Source: an uncultured Tessaracoccus sp. (GTDB lineage: Bacteria; Actinomycetota; Actinomycetes; Propionibacteriales; Propionibacteriaceae). Taken from it: 64,000 nucleotides of DNA. The notes under the pieces were generated by a model. The model was not told the DNA's origin. It saw nothing but the letters and a program-made list of their open reading frames with translations, and did not search any database. The stretch is taken from NCBI RefSeq assembly GCF_943914565.1, contig NZ_CALUCN010000003.1:172074-236073 (forward strand), read 5' to 3'. The position numbers were made by a program, and so were the translations under genes. Below, piece after piece: positions 42,929 through 50,932 of the stretch (positions within the stretch are counted from its first letter, which is position 1; each line of letters starts with the position of its first letter).

Positions 42929-44443
42929 ATGACTGACACTGCCGGGGCGAGCGGGCCGTTCGAGTACTTGGGCCTGACCTACGACGACGTGCTGTTGCTG
43001 CCGGGGGAGACGGACGTGATCCCCTCCGAGGTGGACACGACCACGCAGTTCACGCGCGACATCCGCCTGCACCTGCCGATCGTCAGCGCGGCGATGGACA
43101 CCGTCACCGAGTCGCGCATGGCGATCGCGATGGCGCGCCAGGGCGGCCTCGGCGTCCTGCACCGCAACCTCGCGATGGAGGACCAGGCGTACCAGGTCGA
43201 CCTCGTGAAGCGCACCCAGACCGGGCGCATCACCAACCCCGTCACGATCGGGCCCGACGCCACGCTCGAGCAGCTCGACGAGCTCTGCGGCCAGTTCCGC
43301 ATCTCCGGCCTGCCCGTCGTCGACGAGGGCAACCACCTCCTGGGCATCTGCACCAACCGCGACCTGCGCTTCACCCCCGTCGCCGAGTGGCCCGACACGC
43401 TCGTGCGCGACGTGATGACGCCGATGCCGCTCATCACCGCGCCCGAGTCGATCTCCCGTGAGGACGCGACGGCGCTCCTGCGCAAGCACAAGCGTGAACG
43501 GCTGCCGCTGCTCGACGACGAGGGCCGGCTCACCGGACTCATCACGGTGAAGGACTTCGTGAAGTCCGAGCAGTTCCCCAACGCATCGAAGGATGCGCAG
43601 GGCCGGCTCCTCGTCGGCGCGGCAGTCGGCTACTTCGGTGAGTCCTGGGAGCGCGCCAACCTCCTCATCGAGGCTGGCGTCGACGTGCTCGTCGTGGACA
43701 CCGCACACGGCCACGCCAAGCTGCTGCTCGACATGATCCGTCGCCTCCGCAAGGACAAGGCGTCGCGCGACGTCCAGATCGTCGGCGGCAACATCGCCAC
43801 CCGCGACGGCGCCCAGGCCCTCGTCGATGCCGGCGTGGACGCCGTGAAGGTGGGCGTCGGCCCGGGCTCGATCTGCACCACGCGCGTCGTCGCCGGCGTC
43901 GGCGTGCCGCAGGTGAGCGCGGTCTACGAGGCCTCCCTCGCGTGCCGTCCCGCCGGGGTCCCCGTCATCGCCGACGGCGGGCTGCAGTACTCCGGCGACG
44001 TCGCCAAGGCACTCGTTGCTGGCGCCAACTCGGTGATGGTCGGCTCCCTGCTGGCTGGCTCGGAGGAGTCGCCGGGCGAGACGGTCTTCATCAACGGCAA
44101 GCAGTACAAGGCCTACCGGGGGATGGGCTCGCTCGGCGCGATGAGTTCGCGTGGCAAGAAGTCCTACTCCAAGGACCGCTACTTCCAGGCTGACGTCATG
44201 AGCGACGACGAACTGATCGCTGAGGGCATCGAGGGCCAGGTCATGTACCGCGGCCCCGTGCGTTCGGTCGTTCACCAGCTCGTCGGCGGCCTGCACCAGT
44301 CCATGTTCTACGTCGGCGCCCGCACGATCCCCGAGCTCCAGGAGCGCGGCAGGTTCGTGCGCATCACCGCCGCGGGCCTGAAGGAGTCGCACCCCCACGA
44401 CATCCAGAACATCGCCGACGCCCCCAACTACGCCCGCCGCTAG
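42929..44443 (+). CDS. guaB: IMP dehydrogenase
   Basis: GuaB oxidises IMP to XMP with NAD+, the committed step to guanine nucleotides. The 504-residue protein has the barrel split by a CBS pair (about residues 105-225; VTIGPDATLEQLD, VRDVMTPMPLITAPE), then the catalytic loop GPGSICTTRVVAG with the active Cys near residue 315, and the flap MGSLGAMSSRGKKSYSKDRYFQ. guaB3 follows after 15 bases, and guaA, the next enzyme, is at 55.9 kb. Confidence 0.98.
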   Translation: MTDTAGASGPFEYLGLTYDDVLLLPGETDVIPSEVDTTTQFTRDIRLHLPIVSAAMDTVTESRMAIAMARQGGLGVLHRNLAMEDQAYQVDLVKRTQTGRITNPVTIGPDATLEQLDELCGQFRISGLPVVDEGNHLLGICTNRDLRFTPVAEWPDTLVRDVMTPMPLITAPESISREDATALLRKHKRERLPLLDDEGRLTGLITVKDFVKSEQFPNASKDAQGRLLVGAAVGYFGESWERANLLIEAGVDVLVVDTAHGHAKLLLDMIRRLRKDKASRDVQIVGGNIATRDGAQALVDAGVDAVKVGVGPGSICTTRVVAGVGVPQVSAVYEASLACRPAGVPVIADGGLQYSGDVAKALVAGANSVMVGSLLAGSEESPGETVFINGKQYKAYRGMGSLGAMSSRGKKSYSKDRYFQADVMSDDELIAEGIEGQVMYRGPVRSVVHQLVGGLHQSMFYVGARTIPELQERGRFVRITAAGLKESHPHDIQNIADAPNYARR

Positions 44444-44458
44444 GAGCAGACAGCAGTC

Positions 44459-45565
44459 ATGTACGAACTCTCGCGCAGCAACCGCGCCACCCAGGCCTAC
44501 AGCTTCGACGACGTGGCCATCGCGCCACAGCGCCGCACCCGCAGCGACTCGGAGGTGGACCTGTCCTGGAGGATCGACGCGGTCACCTTCGAGATGCCGA
44601 TCGTGGCGGCGCCGATGGACTCGGTGATGTCGCCCGAGACCGCCATCCGGATGGGGCAGCTCGGCGGGCTCGGCGTGCTCAACCTCGAGGGCCTCTGGAC
44701 CCGCTACGAGGACCCCACGCCGCAGTACGACGCGCTGACCGAGGACGTCGACCAGGTGACGGTCACTCGGCGCATGCAGGAGATCTACGCCGAGCCGGTG
44801 AAGCCTGAGCTCATCGAGGCCAGGCTCCAGCAGCTCCGCGACGCCGGGGTGCCGACGGCTGCGTCGCTGTCGCCGGCGCGCACCCAGGAGTTCGCGCCCA
44901 TCATCGAGCGCGCGGGCCTTGACTTCTTCGTCGTCCGCGGCACCACCGTCTCCGCCGAACACGTCGGCGGGGGCGAGGACGTGCTGAACCTCAAGGACTT
45001 CATCTACCGCTTCGACATCCCCGTGCTCGTCGGTGGCGTCGCCACCTACCGCGCCGCGCTGCACCTCATGCGTGCCGGCGCGGCCGGCGTCCTCGTCGGG
45101 TTCGGCGGCGGCGCCACCCACACCACCGCATCCGTCCTCGGCATCGAGGTGCCCATGGCCTCCGCCGTCACCGACGTGGCCGAGGCCCGCCGCGACTACC
45201 TGGAGGAGTCCGGTGGCCGCTACGTGCATCTCATCGCCGACGGCGCCGTCGGCCGTTCCGGTGACATCGCCAAGGCCATCGCCTGCGGGGCCGACGCGGT
45301 CATGGTCGGCTCCCCGCTGGCCCGCGCCACCGAGGCGCCCGGTCGGGGTTGGCACTGGGGCCCGGAGGCGTGGCACCCGTCGCTGCCGCGCGGCGAGCGG
45401 ACGAGCTTCGAGCAGGTCGGTTCGTTCGAGGAAGTCGTCGTCGGTCCGTCGCGCCTGCCCGACGGCACCATGAACCTGGCCGGCGGCCTGCGAAAGGCCA
45501 TGGCCATGACGGGCTACACCGACGTCAAGAGCTTCCAGCGCAGCGACCTCATCCTGCACCGATGA
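44459..45565 (+). CDS. GuaB3 family IMP dehydrogenase-like protein
   Basis: GuaB3 proteins are an actinobacterial and cyanobacterial IMPDH/GMPR branch without CBS domains. The 368-residue product has the barrel start FDDVAIAPQRRTR, VAAPMDSVMSPETAIRMGQLGGLG, IADGAVGRSGDIAKAIACGADAVMVGSPLA and GRGWHWGPEA. At the place of the catalytic-Cys loop it reads GFGGGATHTTASV, without the Cys of the neighbouring guaB, so activity as an ordinary IMP dehydrogenase is doubtful. The stop overlaps the chorismate mutase start. Directly following guaB is the usual place. Confidence 0.93.
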   Translation: MYELSRSNRATQAYSFDDVAIAPQRRTRSDSEVDLSWRIDAVTFEMPIVAAPMDSVMSPETAIRMGQLGGLGVLNLEGLWTRYEDPTPQYDALTEDVDQVTVTRRMQEIYAEPVKPELIEARLQQLRDAGVPTAASLSPARTQEFAPIIERAGLDFFVVRGTTVSAEHVGGGEDVLNLKDFIYRFDIPVLVGGVATYRAALHLMRAGAAGVLVGFGGGATHTTASVLGIEVPMASAVTDVAEARRDYLEESGGRYVHLIADGAVGRSGDIAKAIACGADAVMVGSPLARATEAPGRGWHWGPEAWHPSLPRGERTSFEQVGSFEEVVVGPSRLPDGTMNLAGGLRKAMAMTGYTDVKSFQRSDLILHR

Positions 45566-45861
45566 CCCACGACGAGGCCCGCGCCGAGCTGCTCCGCCTG
45601 CGCGCCAGCATCGACAACCTCGACTCGATGCTGGTGCACCTGCTGGCGGAGCGGTTCAAGGTGACCCAGCAGGTCGGTCGGCTGAAGGCCGAGTATGACA
45701 TGCCGCCCGCGGACCCGGTGCGTGAGCGCGAACAGATCGCCCGGCTGCGCGAACTGGCGGAGGTTTCCCAGCTCGATCCCGAGTTCGCGGAGAAGTTCCT
45801 GCAGTTCATCGTCCGCGAGGTCGTGCGACACCACGAACGGATCCGAGACGAACAGGCCTGA
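45562..45861 (+). CDS. Chorismate mutase (AroQ type)
   Basis: The 99-residue protein is an all-helical AroQ-class chorismate mutase, which turns chorismate into prephenate for phenylalanine and tyrosine. Typical elements are LRASIDNLDSMLVHLLAERFKVTQQVGRLKAE with the first catalytic Arg and Lys, DPVREREQIARL, and the C-terminal FIVREVVRHHERI. Stand-alone small proteins like this need partner activation in some actinobacteria. It overlaps guaB3 by 4 bases. Confidence 0.93.
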   Translation: MTHDEARAELLRLRASIDNLDSMLVHLLAERFKVTQQVGRLKAEYDMPPADPVREREQIARLRELAEVSQLDPEFAEKFLQFIVREVVRHHERIRDEQA

Positions 45862-45886
45862 GCCGCGACGGCGGCGTCTCGATGCC

Positions 45887-46225
45887 GTGTGGTGGTTCTG
45901 GTGCAGTCTGACGGCCATCACGTGGGGTTTCGGTGTCCTCGCCCTGGCGACGGCGGGGAGACTCGGGTACCCCGCGTGGCCCAGCCTGCTCGTGCTTGCA
46001 GCGGTTGCGTCGATTCCCACCGCCGGGGCCCAGCACATCGGTGGAACAATTCCTGCGGTGCTCGGCTGGGCCACCGCGGTGTGTGCCGTGAGCGCGCTGG
46101 CGACGTACGGCCTTGCCGTGCCGCATCTCACGACATGGGCGCTGTGGGGCGTCTCCGTACTCGGCGGTGCTGTGTTCATCGTGGGGCCGCTGCGGGGTAG
46201 GAGGAGTGAACCCGACATCCGTTAA
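45887..46225 (+). CDS. Small membrane protein of unknown function
   Basis: The 112-residue frame from GTG 45887 has about four hydrophobic segments (roughly 4-25, 30-45, 53-75 and 80-98) and a basic C-terminus. I do not recognise a family. It begins 25 bases after the chorismate mutase stop; the frame is open further upstream but only over the other gene. No clear ribosome binding site is seen, so the start is uncertain. Confidence 0.6.
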   Translation: MWWFWCSLTAITWGFGVLALATAGRLGYPAWPSLLVLAAVASIPTAGAQHIGGTIPAVLGWATAVCAVSALATYGLAVPHLTTWALWGVSVLGGAVFIVGPLRGRRSEPDIR

Positions 46226-46228
46226 CGT
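46223..46228 (+). promoter_or_regulatory. -10 box of the 46.2-47.8 kb gene pair
   Basis: TAACGT ends 8 bases before GTG 46237; it overlaps the stop codon of the preceding small gene. Confidence 0.35.
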
Positions 46229-46236
46229 TGCTGCCC

Positions 46237-47310
46237 GTGTACTACGATCGAGCGATTGTTTCCGACGGCATCACCGGCCTGGACACCCTCGAGGAGGATA
46301 TCGGCCTGGGCCGCTCCCGCATGGCAGGGGGCAATGGGTTCGGCGTCATCCGCAATGACTCGGGCGGCGTGCTCTTTCAGCCGATCATGAATGCCCATGA
46401 GGAATGTCTGGCGAAGGTGGGTGAGCTCTTCGACGGCTGTGAGAAGCTTCTCGGCAACGCGTCCGAGCACCTGACCGCCACCAGGGACGCCTACGACCGC
46501 AATGAACAGGCCAATCTCGACGAGGTGTCCCAGCTCTGGGGAGCACTCGAGATGGAGGAAGGGCTGCAGCCGATTGGCCCCGCTCCCGATGGCTCCGTGC
46601 AGGGCGACGACAACTGGTGGCAGGCCTCGCTGCACAAGCCCATCGACTCCGACCTCGACCACTGGATCTGGGATGTCATGTCGTGGTCGGACTGGATCCC
46701 GGCAGCCCATGTCGCCCGCCCCATCATCATGAAGATCTGCCAGCTCATCGGCGCTGAGGATCCCTTCTCCAAGGCGAGCAAGTGGCTCTTGGGCGACTGG
46801 ATGGCGCTGGACGAGTGCAGCCAGGGGTGGGACCTGATCGGCGAATTCTTCGCCGGCCTCTCTGACGAGCTCGATGTGCGCATGCAGGCCATGTTCACGG
46901 GATGGTACGACGATCCCGCGGCGACGGCGGCGGGCGAGTACTTCAGGACCGCGGCGGAAGCGATCGCGTCGGCCAAGGGGCCACTGTCCCAGCTGGGGGA
47001 ACAGTACCACGAGGCAGCCGTGGCGGCGTTCGGCTTCCACAACGCCATCTGGTCCCTCATCGACGCCGTCGTGGATGCGGTGACCAGTATGCTGCTCACG
47101 GGCGCGACGTTCCTGGAGGCGCTCGCGGCGCCGTTCACCGCGGGTACCACTGCGGCAAGTGGGGTGGTGACGGCGATCTGGGCGGCGATCAATGCCATCG
47201 GCGCCGCGTGGGGCGCGGTGATGACCTTTGCCAACCTGATGCTCGGCGTCGGCGGCACGATCGGTGCCTACCGGGCCGAGATCGACTGGGTGACCCTGCC
47301 GGAAGGATGA
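46237..47310 (+). CDS. Putative ESX/type VII secretion-like protein with C-terminal membrane segments
   Basis: I do not recognise a named family. The 357-residue protein has a helical N-terminal part (about residues 45-105; NAHEECLAKVGELFDGCEKLL, then TATRDAYDRNEQANLDEV) that resembles EspC/WXG100-type helical hairpins and contains YDRNE, a match to the YxxxD/E export motif. A second helical block (about 205-275, with WYDDPAATAAGEYF) follows, then two or three Ala/Gly-rich hydrophobic segments (about 280-345). There is no toxin domain at the C-terminus. It overlaps the next gene by 4 bases. GTG 46237 is chosen from a TAACGT box 8 bases upstream. A role in secretion is inference. Confidence 0.65.
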   Translation: MYYDRAIVSDGITGLDTLEEDIGLGRSRMAGGNGFGVIRNDSGGVLFQPIMNAHEECLAKVGELFDGCEKLLGNASEHLTATRDAYDRNEQANLDEVSQLWGALEMEEGLQPIGPAPDGSVQGDDNWWQASLHKPIDSDLDHWIWDVMSWSDWIPAAHVARPIIMKICQLIGAEDPFSKASKWLLGDWMALDECSQGWDLIGEFFAGLSDELDVRMQAMFTGWYDDPAATAAGEYFRTAAEAIASAKGPLSQLGEQYHEAAVAAFGFHNAIWSLIDAVVDAVTSMLLTGATFLEALAAPFTAGTTAASGVVTAIWAAINAIGAAWGAVMTFANLMLGVGGTIGAYRAEIDWVTLPEG

Positions 47311-47780
47311 GCGAGATGTCACTGCCGAGGATGAATCCACTGGCCAGCAAGATGCTGGGAGGTGCAGACTTCCGCAAGCAGCTTCGCCAGATCCTGCTCG
47401 ACCGTGCCGCGAGCACGGATGATCCCGCGTTCCGGCAGCGCCTCGAGTCGATCGCCAATGGCCGCCGTCCGTTGCGGACCCTGCTCATGGATCCGGCGTT
47501 CCGCAAGGAGATCGAGACCCTTCAGCAAGGGACCGATCGGACGCCTGGTTCGGAGATCCCAGAGGGTTCGGCGGAGGAAGTGGTCCATCAGCTGCGTGCC
47601 CGCGCGGGGGTGGAGGGGCACCCCATTCCCGACGCCGAGGAGGCCGCGGCCGTGTACGAGGACGCGCGGATGCTGGCCGACGAGGCGCGCGAGGTGATCC
47701 GGGACGAGGAAGCTCACGGGTGGGGCGGCACCGTGGAACGACTCCAACAGGAGGGACGTCAGGAGCGCGGAGAGGCCTGA
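47307..47780 (+). CDS. Hypothetical soluble protein, partner of the ESX-like protein
   Basis: The 157-residue protein has no membrane segment or signal peptide. It is predicted mostly helical and charged, with two similar motifs, LDRAASTDDPAFRQRLESI and LLMDPAFRKEIETL, that look like short internal repeats (DPAFR). The family is unknown to me. ATGA overlap with the previous gene shows tight coupling, as for a chaperone or binding partner of that product. It overlaps the convergent membrane gene by 22 bases at the 3' end. Confidence 0.65.
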   Translation: MSEMSLPRMNPLASKMLGGADFRKQLRQILLDRAASTDDPAFRQRLESIANGRRPLRTLLMDPAFRKEIETLQQGTDRTPGSEIPEGSAEEVVHQLRARAGVEGHPIPDAEEAAAVYEDARMLADEAREVIRDEEAHGWGGTVERLQQEGRQERGEA

Positions 47781-48301
47781 CCACCGTCGGCGAGGGCACG
47801 CTGCGCCCGCGCCACGCGTTCGCGGACTTCCTCGACCGGCTGGTCGACACCGTGCTGGAACAGCCGTCGGGGTTCGCGGTCGGGAGCGAGGAAGGTGATC
47901 GAACCACGTCGGCCCGGGCGGACCTCGGTGCGGATCCCGGCGAGCGGCCAGGATTCCGCTGCGCGGTGTCCCGGGACCTCTGCGAACTCGATCGTCGTGG
48001 TCGTGAGGGTGAGGACCGTGCCCTGGGCCGACAGGTGCGTTGCGCCCCGCCCGCCGCGGATCGCAAACCAACCCGCGAGTGCGGCGGCCGCGAGGAAACA
48101 CACGGCGACAACGACGAGGGGCCAGGTCGCATCGCCGTCCTCCCACGTCGTGAGGGCGACGCCGAGGAACGTGCATCCGAGGACCGCGCACAGGACGACC
48201 GCGGACCAGAGGACCAGCCGGAGCAGGACCCTCGAGCTCTGCCCGAGCGCGTGGAGCCTGTCGCTGACGTGCACTCGGTAGGGCTGCGTGTCGTTGTCCA
48301 T
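47759..48301 (-). CDS. Membrane protein with PH-like cytosolic domain
   Basis: The 180-residue protein has two membrane helices (about residues 20-42 and 55-75) and a C-terminal domain with short strands (TVLTLTTTTIEFAEVP, WPLAGIRTEVRPGRRGSITFLAPD) in the style of bacterial PH-like domains. The exact family is not certain. It lies on the opposite strand and overlaps the end of the 47.3 kb gene. It may belong to the same accessory locus. ATG 48301 has no strong ribosome binding site. Confidence 0.65.
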   Translation of the reverse strand: MDNDTQPYRVHVSDRLHALGQSSRVLLRLVLWSAVVLCAVLGCTFLGVALTTWEDGDATWPLVVVAVCFLAAAALAGWFAIRGGRGATHLSAQGTVLTLTTTTIEFAEVPGHRAAESWPLAGIRTEVRPGRRGSITFLAPDREPRRLFQHGVDQPVEEVRERVARAQRALADGGQASPRS

Positions 48302-48380
48302 GGCGGTGAGCTTACGCGGTGATGTGACCAGCGCGCGGAGAATGATCCTTCGGGGCACGCTGCCTCGAGGCGAACGAGAG

Positions 48381-48386
48381 TACGCT
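48381..48386 (+). promoter_or_regulatory. -10 box giving a leaderless mRNA
   Basis: TACGCT ends 6 bases before the ATG at 48393. Confidence 0.4.
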
Positions 48387-48392
48387 CAGGCC

Positions 48393-49298
48393 ATGAGTGA
48401 GCAACTCGCCGCACATCCCGCCATCGATCTGCAAGGCCTCGTCAAGCGCTACGGCCGCGTCGAGGCGCTGCGTGGCATCGACCTCACTGTCCTGCCGGGG
48501 GAGGTGTTCGGCTTTCTCGGGCCCAACGGCGCAGGGAAGTCCACCACCATCCGCATCCTCCTCGATGAGCTGCGCGCCACCGCGGGCACCGCGACGGTGC
48601 TGGGACTCGACCCCCGTCGCGACGCCGTCGCACTGCACCGACGCATCGGCTACCTCCCCAGCGACCTCGCCCTGCATCCCAAGATGCGCGGCCGCGACGT
48701 GCTGCAGCTCTTCGCGCGGCTGCGTGGCGGCGTCGACCAGGCCCTCGTGCGCGGTCTCGCCGAGCGGCTCGACGTCGACCTCGACAAACGCGCCGGCGAG
48801 CTCTCCACCGGCAACCGGCAGAAGTTGGGCCTCATCGCCGCGTTCATGCACCGGCCCGAGCTCGTGATCCTCGACGAGCCCGCGTCGGGCCTGGACCCGC
48901 TGGTCCAGCATGAGTTCCACGCGATCGTCCGCGAGACCGTCGACGACGGTCGCACGGTGTTCCTCTCCAGCCACAGCCTGCCCGAGGTGCAGCGGGTGGC
49001 GGACCGCGTCGCGATCATCCGGGCAGGAGCAATCGTCGCGGTCGAGCGCGTCGACGACCTGCGTGCCGTGCGTCGGGTCACGCTCCTCCTCGACTCCGCG
49101 ACCGGCGAGCACGAATTCGATGCCCTGCCCGGCGTGACCGACGTGCAGGTCCAGGGCCCACGCGTCACGCTCAACCACCGCGGCGAGCTCGGGCAGCTCC
49201 TCGACGTCGTGGGCGCCCGGCACCGGATCCGCGACCTCACCGCCGCGGACGCCGATCTCGAGGACGTGTTCCTCACCTACTACGCGGATCCACGATGA
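48393..49298 (+). CDS. ABC transporter ATP-binding protein
   Basis: The 301-residue ATPase is of the CcmA/NatA drug- and ion-export type. It shows Walker A GPNGAGKST near residue 45, Q-loop region GYLPSDLAL, signature ELSTGNRQKLGL, Walker B LVILDEPASGLDP and the H-loop SSHSLPEV, with an accessory C-terminal domain (about 230-301). It pairs with the two-half permease gene, which it overlaps by 4 bases, to form an exporter. Substrate unknown. Confidence 0.93.
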   Translation: MSEQLAAHPAIDLQGLVKRYGRVEALRGIDLTVLPGEVFGFLGPNGAGKSTTIRILLDELRATAGTATVLGLDPRRDAVALHRRIGYLPSDLALHPKMRGRDVLQLFARLRGGVDQALVRGLAERLDVDLDKRAGELSTGNRQKLGLIAAFMHRPELVILDEPASGLDPLVQHEFHAIVRETVDDGRTVFLSSHSLPEVQRVADRVAIIRAGAIVAVERVDDLRAVRRVTLLLDSATGEHEFDALPGVTDVQVQGPRVTLNHRGELGQLLDVVGARHRIRDLTAADADLEDVFLTYYADPR

Positions 49299-50929
49299 CC
49301 GCCCTCGCGCTCACCCGCCACCAACTGGCCCGGCACTGGCGGGGCGCGACCATCGTCGTGGCCACGGTGATTGCGATGCTGCTGCTGGGGTTCGCGCTGT
49401 ACCGGCGGCTCGATCTCGCCGTCTACGAAGCGCTGCCGGAGGCGGTGCGCAGCCTCCTCGGCGTGCCGGCGGGCGCAGGCGCCGAGGTGCTCGCCACCAA
49501 CGAGATGCTCGCGGTGATGGGCGCGCTCGCACTCGCGGGGGTCGCGGTAGCGGTCGGGGCGCAGCTCGTCGCCGGGGAGGAGCGGGCCGGTCGCCTGTCG
49601 CTGGTGCTCGCGCAGCCCGTCGGGCGGCGCACACTCGTCGTCGCGAGCGCGGCGAGTCTGACCACCGTCGTGGGTCTGGCAGGGGCGGGTCTGTGGGCGG
49701 CGACGTGGCTGGCCGCGGCCCTCGTCGGTGCCGACGTCGGCGAGGCGCACCTCGCTGCGTTGTGCGTCGCCGTCGCAGCGAATGCGCTGTTCCACGGCGC
49801 GATCGCGTTCGCGCTCGGCGCGGCAACGGGGTCACCCGGGCTGGCCGGTGGCATCGCAGGGACCGTGGCCGCCGTCGGGTGGGTGCTCGCGGGCGTGCTG
49901 CCGCTCGAGCCCGACCTCGCGCACGCCACCGACCTCGTCCCCTGGGCGTGGTACTCGGAGCCGCAGGTGCTCGTCGACGGCCTCGACGGGGGTCGGCTGG
50001 CGCTGCTGCTGGGCGGCGCGGCGCTGGCGTTCGCGGTCGCGACCCAGGTGTTCCCGCGGCGCGACCTCCGTACGGCGGCACCGCTGCCGTGCACAGCGCG
50101 CCTCGCAGCACTCCGACGGCGGTTCGGCCCCCGCGGCGCCGCCCGAGGGTCGTCGCCGCTCGCGCTCGCGCTCGGCCGGGGCGCCCGGCTCACGGCGGTG
50201 GTGAGCCTCGTCATGGCGCTGATGGCGTTCGCGATGGGGCCGCTGTACGCGTCGCTGCGCGAGCAGATGGCGCCGCTGCTCGCGTCGTTCCCGCAGGAGC
50301 TGCTGACGCTGTTCGGCGCCGGCGACATGCGCACCCCGACGGGCTTCCTGTGGGGTGAGGTCCTGGGATTCATGGCGCCCGTCGCGGTGATCGTCGCGGG
50401 CGCCTCCGCGGCGTGCGGGCTGGCCGCGGAGGAGCGCTCGGGCCGGCTCGGCCTGCTGCTCGCCCAGCCCGTCTCGAGGGCCCACGTCCTCGCCGCGACG
50501 GTGGGCGCGCTCGCCCTGCACACGCTCGCTGTCGCGCTGGCGACCGGCGTGGGCCTGCAGGCAGGGCAGGCGCTCGGCGGGCTGGGCGTGCCGGGTGCGC
50601 ACGTCGTCGGGGCGTGCCTGCACCTGTGGGCGCTCGGCCTGGCGGTCGGGGGAGCGGCGGTGCTCGTCGCCGCCGCGACCGGCCGGGCGGACCTGGCGGC
50701 CTGGGCCGCCGTCGGGATTGGGACGGTGGGGCACTTCGGGTACGCGGCCCTGCAGCTGTCCCCGGACACGGCCGGTTGGGGGAAGCTCTCGCCGTTCCAC
50801 TGGTACGCCTCGGCGATGCCGCTCGACCACGGCGCCGTCGGGGGCGACGTCGCGGTGCTCACCGCTGCGGGCGTCCTCGCGTGCCTCGTCGCCGGCGCGG
50901 CGTTCCAGCGCCGAGACCTGCGGGCGTGA
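49295..50929 (+). CDS. ABC exporter permease, two-half fusion
   Basis: The 544-residue membrane protein has about twelve hydrophobic segments in two similar halves. Each half carries the same block, ALAGVAVAVGAQLVAGEERAGRLSLVLAQPVGRRTLV (first half, about 72-108) and AGASAACGLAAEERSGRLGLLLAQPVSRAHVL (second, about 370-400), shown here by their shared ER(A/S)GRL and LAQPV(G/S)R cores. So two ABC-2-type units are fused, and one polypeptide can serve as the complete membrane domain. It works with the ATPase encoded just upstream. It converges with the transporter gene at 50933, 3 bases apart. Confidence 0.9.
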   Translation: MTALALTRHQLARHWRGATIVVATVIAMLLLGFALYRRLDLAVYEALPEAVRSLLGVPAGAGAEVLATNEMLAVMGALALAGVAVAVGAQLVAGEERAGRLSLVLAQPVGRRTLVVASAASLTTVVGLAGAGLWAATWLAAALVGADVGEAHLAALCVAVAANALFHGAIAFALGAATGSPGLAGGIAGTVAAVGWVLAGVLPLEPDLAHATDLVPWAWYSEPQVLVDGLDGGRLALLLGGAALAFAVATQVFPRRDLRTAAPLPCTARLAALRRRFGPRGAARGSSPLALALGRGARLTAVVSLVMALMAFAMGPLYASLREQMAPLLASFPQELLTLFGAGDMRTPTGFLWGEVLGFMAPVAVIVAGASAACGLAAEERSGRLGLLLAQPVSRAHVLAATVGALALHTLAVALATGVGLQAGQALGGLGVPGAHVVGACLHLWALGLAVGGAAVLVAAATGRADLAAWAAVGIGTVGHFGYAALQLSPDTAGWGKLSPFHWYASAMPLDHGAVGGDVAVLTAAGVLACLVAGAAFQRRDLRA

Positions 50930-50932
50930 GGG

